A stretch of 64,000 nt of DNA from Sphingobacterium griseoflavum (GTDB lineage: Bacteria > Bacteroidota > Bacteroidia > Sphingobacteriales > Sphingobacteriaceae). The DNA is taken from positions 248,001-312,000 of the forward strand of contig NZ_BNAF01000005.1 of assembly GCF_014653155.1 (NCBI RefSeq), read 5' to 3'. Shown piece by piece: positions 62,563-64,000 of the stretch. A program made the position numbers and the translations under genes. Every line of letters starts with the position of its first letter. Position 1 is the first letter of the stretch. A model generated the notes under the pieces. It had not been told where the DNA came from. It saw only the letters and a program-made list of their open reading frames with translations, and did no database searches.

Positions 62563-64000
62563 ATGAAAAAATCTCTACTTTTCTTTGCTCTAGTTCTCGC
62601 TAGCTACGGAACTATTCAGGCACAGGTAACCACGAGTAGTATGTCTGGTGTAGTGACGGAATCCACAGGACACGCAACGGCTGGTGCCACCATTAAAGCG
62701 ACCCACGTACCTTCAGGAACCAACTACTCCGGTTCAGCGAATGTAGCGGGTCGTTTCAATTTAGCAAACATGCGCGTAGGCGGTCCGTACCGTGTGGAAG
62801 TTACTTACGTCGGACAAACGCCTGTCGTTTACGAAGATATCTATTTAGAATTAGGGCAGCCTTTCATTCTAAATACTGTTTTCGGAGGCAATTCTATCTT
62901 GATAGACGAAGTCGGTATTAATGGCAGAAAAGACCCGTTATTGAACAGTGACCGCACAGGTGCTACGACTACTGTTTCAAGAGGCCAAATTGATAAGCTA
63001 CCCTCCATCACAAGAAGTGTAAACGATTTGACGCGTTTAACGCCGCAAGCGAATGGGACTTCTATCGGTGGAGGAAATTTCCGTTCAAATAATTTCACGT
63101 TGGATGGAGCAAACTTCAACAACCAATTTGGTATAGGACAAAATATTCCGGCAAACGGATCACCTATTTCACTTGATGCGATTGAGCAAATTAGCGTGAA
63201 TGTTACTCCTTACGATGTACGTCAGTCTGGTTTTACGGGTGCGGCCATAAACGCGGTTACAAGATCTGGACGTAATGAGTTTTTTGGCTCAGTTTTTTAT
63301 AGCGGCAGAACGCAGAATCAACAAGGTTCCCGTGTGAAGGATGCGACAGCGAACATTGTAGATTTTGAGGATAAGTACTACGGAATAAGTGTTGGAGGAC
63401 CCATTATCAAAGACAAGCTATTCTTCTTTCTTAACACGGAATTTAACAAAACCGTTCGACCAGGTCCAGATAAGGTAGCTTCTATACCGGGCGTTAGAGA
63501 GTTCGGGTCATCGTCATTTGTAGCACGACCATCCGAAGAGTTCTTGAATGAGGTAAGTTCATATCTTAGAAATACATACGGCTATGAGACGGGGCCTTAC
63601 CAAGGATACTCAAATGACGAGAATAACGACAAGATTTTTGCTCGTATTGACTGGAATATTGCCGATAATCACAAGTTGAACTTCCGCTACTCGCAGGTTC
63701 AGGCTAAGAGTCCTGTGGCTATAAGTTCTTCTGTTAGTGGTGCAAATATACCTTCAGGTATAGTATCTGGCAACAGAACAGGTATAAATGCATTACATTT
63801 CCAAAATTCTAACTATTTTCAGGAAAATAATCTCTACTCCGGAACATTAGAATATATCGGCAAAATTGGTAATTTAAACCATAGTTTTAGAGCTTCTTTG
63901 GTTAATCAAAATGAACCGAGGAGTTCTGGTGGTGGATTGTTCCCATTGGTGGATATTATGGAAGGTAACCAGATAATCACCACTTTCGGTTACGAACCGT
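62563..64000 (+). CDS. Oar-like TonB-dependent outer membrane receptor (partial)
   Basis: The frame is open from ATG 62563 to the right edge (479 codons). It has a signal peptide ending IQAQ and a carboxypeptidase-regulatory-like domain (about 25-100, GVVTESTGHATAGATIKATHV). A plug segment begins VSRGQIDKLPSITRSVNDLTR with FRSNNFTLDGANFNNQFG, then YDVRQSGFTGAAINAVTRSG. This is the Oar/OmpA-related TonB receptor group, whose substrates include peptides or protein cargo, not the SusC group. The barrel is cut by the window end. Confidence 0.92.
   Translation, partial: MKKSLLFFALVLASYGTIQAQVTTSSMSGVVTESTGHATAGATIKATHVPSGTNYSGSANVAGRFNLANMRVGGPYRVEVTYVGQTPVVYEDIYLELGQPFILNTVFGGNSILIDEVGINGRKDPLLNSDRTGATTTVSRGQIDKLPSITRSVNDLTRLTPQANGTSIGGGNFRSNNFTLDGANFNNQFGIGQNIPANGSPISLDAIEQISVNVTPYDVRQSGFTGAAINAVTRSGRNEFFGSVFYSGRTQNQQGSRVKDATANIVDFEDKYYGISVGGPIIKDKLFFFLNTEFNKTVRPGPDKVASIPGVREFGSSSFVARPSEEFLNEVSSYLRNTYGYETGPYQGYSNDENNDKIFARIDWNIADNHKLNFRYSQVQAKSPVAISSSVSGANIPSGIVSGNRTGINALHFQNSNYFQENNLYSGTLEYIGKIGNLNHSFRASLVNQNEPRSSGGGLFPLVDIMEGNQIITTFGYEP

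Overview
The window looks like a chromosomal segment of a Sphingobacteriaceae-type Bacteroidota (Sphingobacterium/Pedobacter relatives). Reasons: two SusC/SusD pairs, a two-component regulator with a Reg_prop/Y_Y_Y sensor, many lipoproteins with a Cys right after the signal peptide, DUF4959/DUF4998/DUF4296-type families, TAnnTTTG promoter elements, and weak or absent Shine-Dalgarno sites. The genus is inference. No rRNA, tRNA, CRISPR array or insertion sequence was recognised.

Region 1 (1-21604) is a polysaccharide utilisation locus on the minus strand: SusC2-SusD2, a strong terminator, then SusC1-SusD1, two surface lipoproteins with discoidin-like domains, a GH43 lipoprotein with a discoidin domain, an AraC-type response regulator, and a Tat-exported enolase-superfamily enzyme cut by the left edge. 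Divergent from it is a periplasmic-sensor histidine kinase followed 4 nt later by a second response regulator with an AraC domain. The usual one-protein hybrid sensor is therefore split here, and a second, orphan regulator sits inside the locus.

Region 2 (21693-30991): a Upf1-like helicase, then a copper-uptake module (small HCNGxC protein, YtkA-like lipoprotein, OprC-like TonB receptor, MbnP-like lipoprotein, MbnH-like di-heme enzyme), then a sulfatase.

Region 3 (31171-43523): the oxidative pentose phosphate genes gnd-zwf-pgl run into a Trk/Ktr potassium uptake pair. After them come two potassium channels (one with a zinc ribbon), a baeRF-type ribosome-associated protein, a DUF389 membrane protein, two small membrane proteins and an AI-2E-family permease. 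A perfect 50-bp palindrome lies at 38040-38089.

Region 4 (43933-50814): an SDR oxidoreductase, two receiver-only regulators, a sulfur module (metallo-beta-lactamase/rhodanese fusion plus two YeeE-like half transporters), and a TPP riboswitch ahead of a PnuT thiamine transporter whose gene overlaps an acyl-CoA-dehydrogenase-like flavoprotein gene.

Region 5 (50837-64000): a secreted FG-GAP-like lipoprotein, an LLM flavin oxidoreductase, a housekeeping operon (yggS-GNAT-DUF3298-lysC-methyltransferase), a DUF4296 lipoprotein, mutS2, a small lipoprotein, a pair of ~190-bp direct repeats, an MgtC-like protein, and an Oar-like TonB receptor cut by the right edge.
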